DNA from: Calditerrivibrio sp.
Lineage (GTDB): Bacteria > Chrysiogenota > Deferribacteres > Deferribacterales > Calditerrivibrionaceae
DNA length: 10,000 nucleotides
Assembly (NCBI GenBank): GCA_020217115.1
Contig: JAIWOA010000043.1
Span: forward strand, 1-10,000
Direction of reading: 5' to 3'
Under the pieces are notes generated by a model. It worked only from the letters and a program-made list of their open reading frames with translations, made no database searches and was not told the DNA's origin. This document shows, in pieces, positions 8,387 through 10,000 of the stretch. The stretch's first letter is position 1; each line of letters starts with the position of its first letter. The translations under genes were made by a program, and so were the position numbers.

Positions 8387-9275
8387 TACGGTTTTAAAAA
8401 TAGCGAGTGTCCTTATTGCCGTTGTGGTTTGGTTTATTGTTGCTACTTCAGAACAGCAGGAGGTCAGTTTTTATGTTCCGGTGAAATTTGTAAAGGAGCC
8501 TGAAGGTCTTAAGGCTTTTACAGATACAAACCTTCTTTCAGTTCTTGTAAAAGGTTCAAAGATTTCCATGAAATCCCTTTCCTTTAATGACATAAAAATA
8601 GAGATTGATACTTCTAATTTTAAAAGTGGTGATTATCTGTACAGAATAAAGCCAAATGACATAACACTCCCCTCTGGGATAAGTCTTGTAAGGGTAGAGC
8701 CTCAGGATATAAGATTTATTGTAGATAAAGTAGGTAAAAAAACTGTAAAGGTATTGCCATCTTTCTTAGGGGAGCTGAAAAGTGGGTTTAAGATAGTTGG
8801 TGTGAGCATCACACCTTCCTATGTAACTGCTTTTGGCACTAGCAAAAAGATAAAAAATATAGATTCTGTTGAAACTCTCCCTATAAATATAACTGACATA
8901 GATAAGAGTATTAAAATGAATATAGGGGTAAAATGGAATGAAATTATAACCAACACTAATCCATCAGAGGTTACAGTTGAAGTAAGAGTAGCTGAAAATA
9001 TAGTTGAAAAACAGATATCAGATTTTGATGTTGTTGTAAAAGGTGTGAAGGATAAATTTACTGATAAGCTGATTTTAGAAAATAAAAAAGTTTCTTTTAC
9101 TATTAAAGGTAGGTCAGATAGGGTAGAAAATATTGAGAAGGTTAAGGTCTATGTTGATGCATCAAAAATAGATAGGGTTGGTAGATATGAATTACCTGTT
9201 CTGGTAGAGACTGGTAACGATATTGAGGTGTACAATATAAAACCTTCTAAGGTTATGGTTGAGGTTAAAAGATGA
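8373..9275 (+). CDS. YbbR-domain protein, probable CdaA regulator CdaR
   Basis: Membrane-anchored protein of 300 residues: one N-terminal membrane segment (about residues 6-24, with the 'VVVWFIV' typical of YbbR proteins), then an extracytoplasmic part that reads as three beta-rich YbbR-like repeats (roughly 26-110, 115-200 and 205-300). In Firmicutes the equivalent CdaR (YbbR) binds CdaA and modulates c-di-AMP synthesis; here that role is inferred from position between cdaA and glmM. The start is ATG 8373, with AAGGGTG upstream and a 14-base overlap with cdaA. The in-frame GTG at 8361 would add four residues but has AAGG directly against it. The 3' end overlaps glmM by 4 bases (ATGA). Domain identity is confident; the repeat boundaries are by eye. 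Confidence 0.9.
   Translation: MNLNNTVLKIASVLIAVVVWFIVATSEQQEVSFYVPVKFVKEPEGLKAFTDTNLLSVLVKGSKISMKSLSFNDIKIEIDTSNFKSGDYLYRIKPNDITLPSGISLVRVEPQDIRFIVDKVGKKTVKVLPSFLGELKSGFKIVGVSITPSYVTAFGTSKKIKNIDSVETLPINITDIDKSIKMNIGVKWNEIITNTNPSEVTVEVRVAENIVEKQISDFDVVVKGVKDKFTDKLILENKKVSFTIKGRSDRVENIEKVKVYVDASKIDRVGRYELPVLVETGNDIEVYNIKPSKVMVEVKR
9261..9264 (+). promoter_or_regulatory. Shine-Dalgarno GAGG for glmM
   Basis: GAGG inside the last codons of the ybbR gene lies 7 bases before ATG 9272. Together with the ATGA overlap (9272-9275) it fixes the glmM start and indicates coupled translation. Confidence 0.6.
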
Positions 9276-10000
9276 GAAAATATTTTGGAACTGATGGTGT
9301 AAGGGGTAGGGCAAATGTTTATCCGATGACTCCAGATTTTGCGTTAAAATTGGGGCAAGCTGCAGCAAAAGTTTTTAAATATGGTCAAAAAAAACATAAA
9401 ATAGTAATAGGTAAAGATACCAGAACATCCTCTTATATGTTTGAGTATGCAATATCTTCAGGGATATGTTCAATGGGTATGGATGTTGTTCTGGTAGGAG
9501 TGTTACCTACACCAGCTATTTCCTTTATAACGAGGAGTTTGAGGGCAGATGCTGGGATAGTTATATCTGCTTCCCATAACCCATATTATGACAACGGTAT
9601 CAAGTTTTTTTCAAGTGATGGTTACAAGCTACCAGACGATGTTGAAATGATGCTTGAAAATTTAATTGAAGAGGATGATTTTGTTCTGGAGCCTTCTGTT
9701 GGTAAGGTAAGCAGAATAGAGACTGCTATTGGAAGATATGTGGAGTTTGTTAAGGCTTCCTTTGATAAAAATTATGATCTGAGTGGTTTGAAGATTGTTT
9801 TAGATTGTGCCAATGGAGCCACGTACAAGGTTGCTCCTATGGCTATTGCAGAGCTTGGTGCTGATGTTGTGGTAATCAACGATGAACCTAATGGATATAA
9901 TATAAATGACCAGTGTGGGGCTGTATATCCGGAGATGCTTGCCAAAAAGGTAATAGAGACGGGTGCGGATATAGGAATATCTTTTGATGGTGATGGTGAC
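9272..10000 (+). CDS. glmM: Phosphoglucosamine mutase, 3'-truncated by window edge
   Basis: Interconverts glucosamine-6-phosphate and glucosamine-1-phosphate, the step that leads to UDP-GlcNAc, peptidoglycan and lipopolysaccharide. The first 243 codons are in the window. The protein begins '[12 protein letters not shown]', the characteristic GlmM start. The phosphoserine loop 'ISASHNP' places the catalytic serine at residue 101 (Ser102 in E. coli). The last visible codons give the metal-binding loop 'DGDGD' (Asp239, Asp241 and Asp243), just before the expected Arg. About half of the ~450-residue protein lies beyond the window. GlmM is reported to bind and inhibit CdaA in several Firmicutes, so its place after cdaA-ybbR is functionally meaningful. 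No stop occurs in the visible frame. The assignment is secure. Confidence 0.96.
   Translation, partial: MRKYFGTDGVRGRANVYPMTPDFALKLGQAAAKVFKYGQKKHKIVIGKDTRTSSYMFEYAISSGICSMGMDVVLVGVLPTPAISFITRSLRADAGIVISASHNPYYDNGIKFFSSDGYKLPDDVEMMLENLIEEDDFVLEPSVGKVSRIETAIGRYVEFVKASFDKNYDLSGLKIVLDCANGATYKVAPMAIAELGADVVVINDEPNGYNINDQCGAVYPEMLAKKVIETGADIGISFDGDGD

Overview
The window is AT-rich bacterial chromosome carrying nine genes, all on the + strand and packed almost without gaps. It opens inside a gene for a DinG/Rad3-type iron-sulfur helicase and closes inside glmM. Between them are seven complete genes: pgi, tilS, hpt, ftsH, folP, cdaA and a ybbR/cdaR gene. The largest gap between coding regions is about 10 bases and several genes overlap. 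There is therefore no stretch of 300 bases without a gene, and I see no room for RNA genes, mobile elements, repeats or CRISPR arrays.

Region by region: (1) 1-2840 holds the 3' part of the helicase gene followed by glucose-6-phosphate isomerase. (2) 2773-6406 holds tilS-hpt-ftsH, an order well known from Firmicutes and other phyla: tRNA-Ile2 lysidine synthetase, hypoxanthine phosphoribosyltransferase and the membrane AAA protease. (3) 6390-10000 holds folP-cdaA-ybbR-glmM: dihydropteroate synthase with a roughly 140-residue N-terminal extension, the membrane diadenylate cyclase that makes c-di-AMP, its YbbR-domain partner, and phosphoglucosamine mutase. Junctions such as TAATG, TGATG and ATGA, and stop codons that run into the next Shine-Dalgarno sequence, suggest one long, translationally coupled transcript.

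Functional links: Pgi supplies fructose-6-phosphate, the precursor of the amino sugars that GlmM commits to peptidoglycan. CdaA, YbbR/CdaR and GlmM form the known c-di-AMP/cell-wall module. FtsH, TilS, Hpt and FolP serve protein quality control, decoding, purine salvage and folate synthesis. This is a housekeeping 'growth' cluster, not an accessory island.

Organism: AT-rich coding, the tilS-hpt-ftsH plus folP-cdaA-ybbR-glmM order, and the extended FolP fit a deep-branching, often anaerobic bacterium. My best guess is Deferribacterota (Deferribacter/Calditerrivibrio-like), from overall impression only and with modest confidence. I found no clear evidence of a previously undescribed system. The FolP N-terminal extension is the part most worth a second look.
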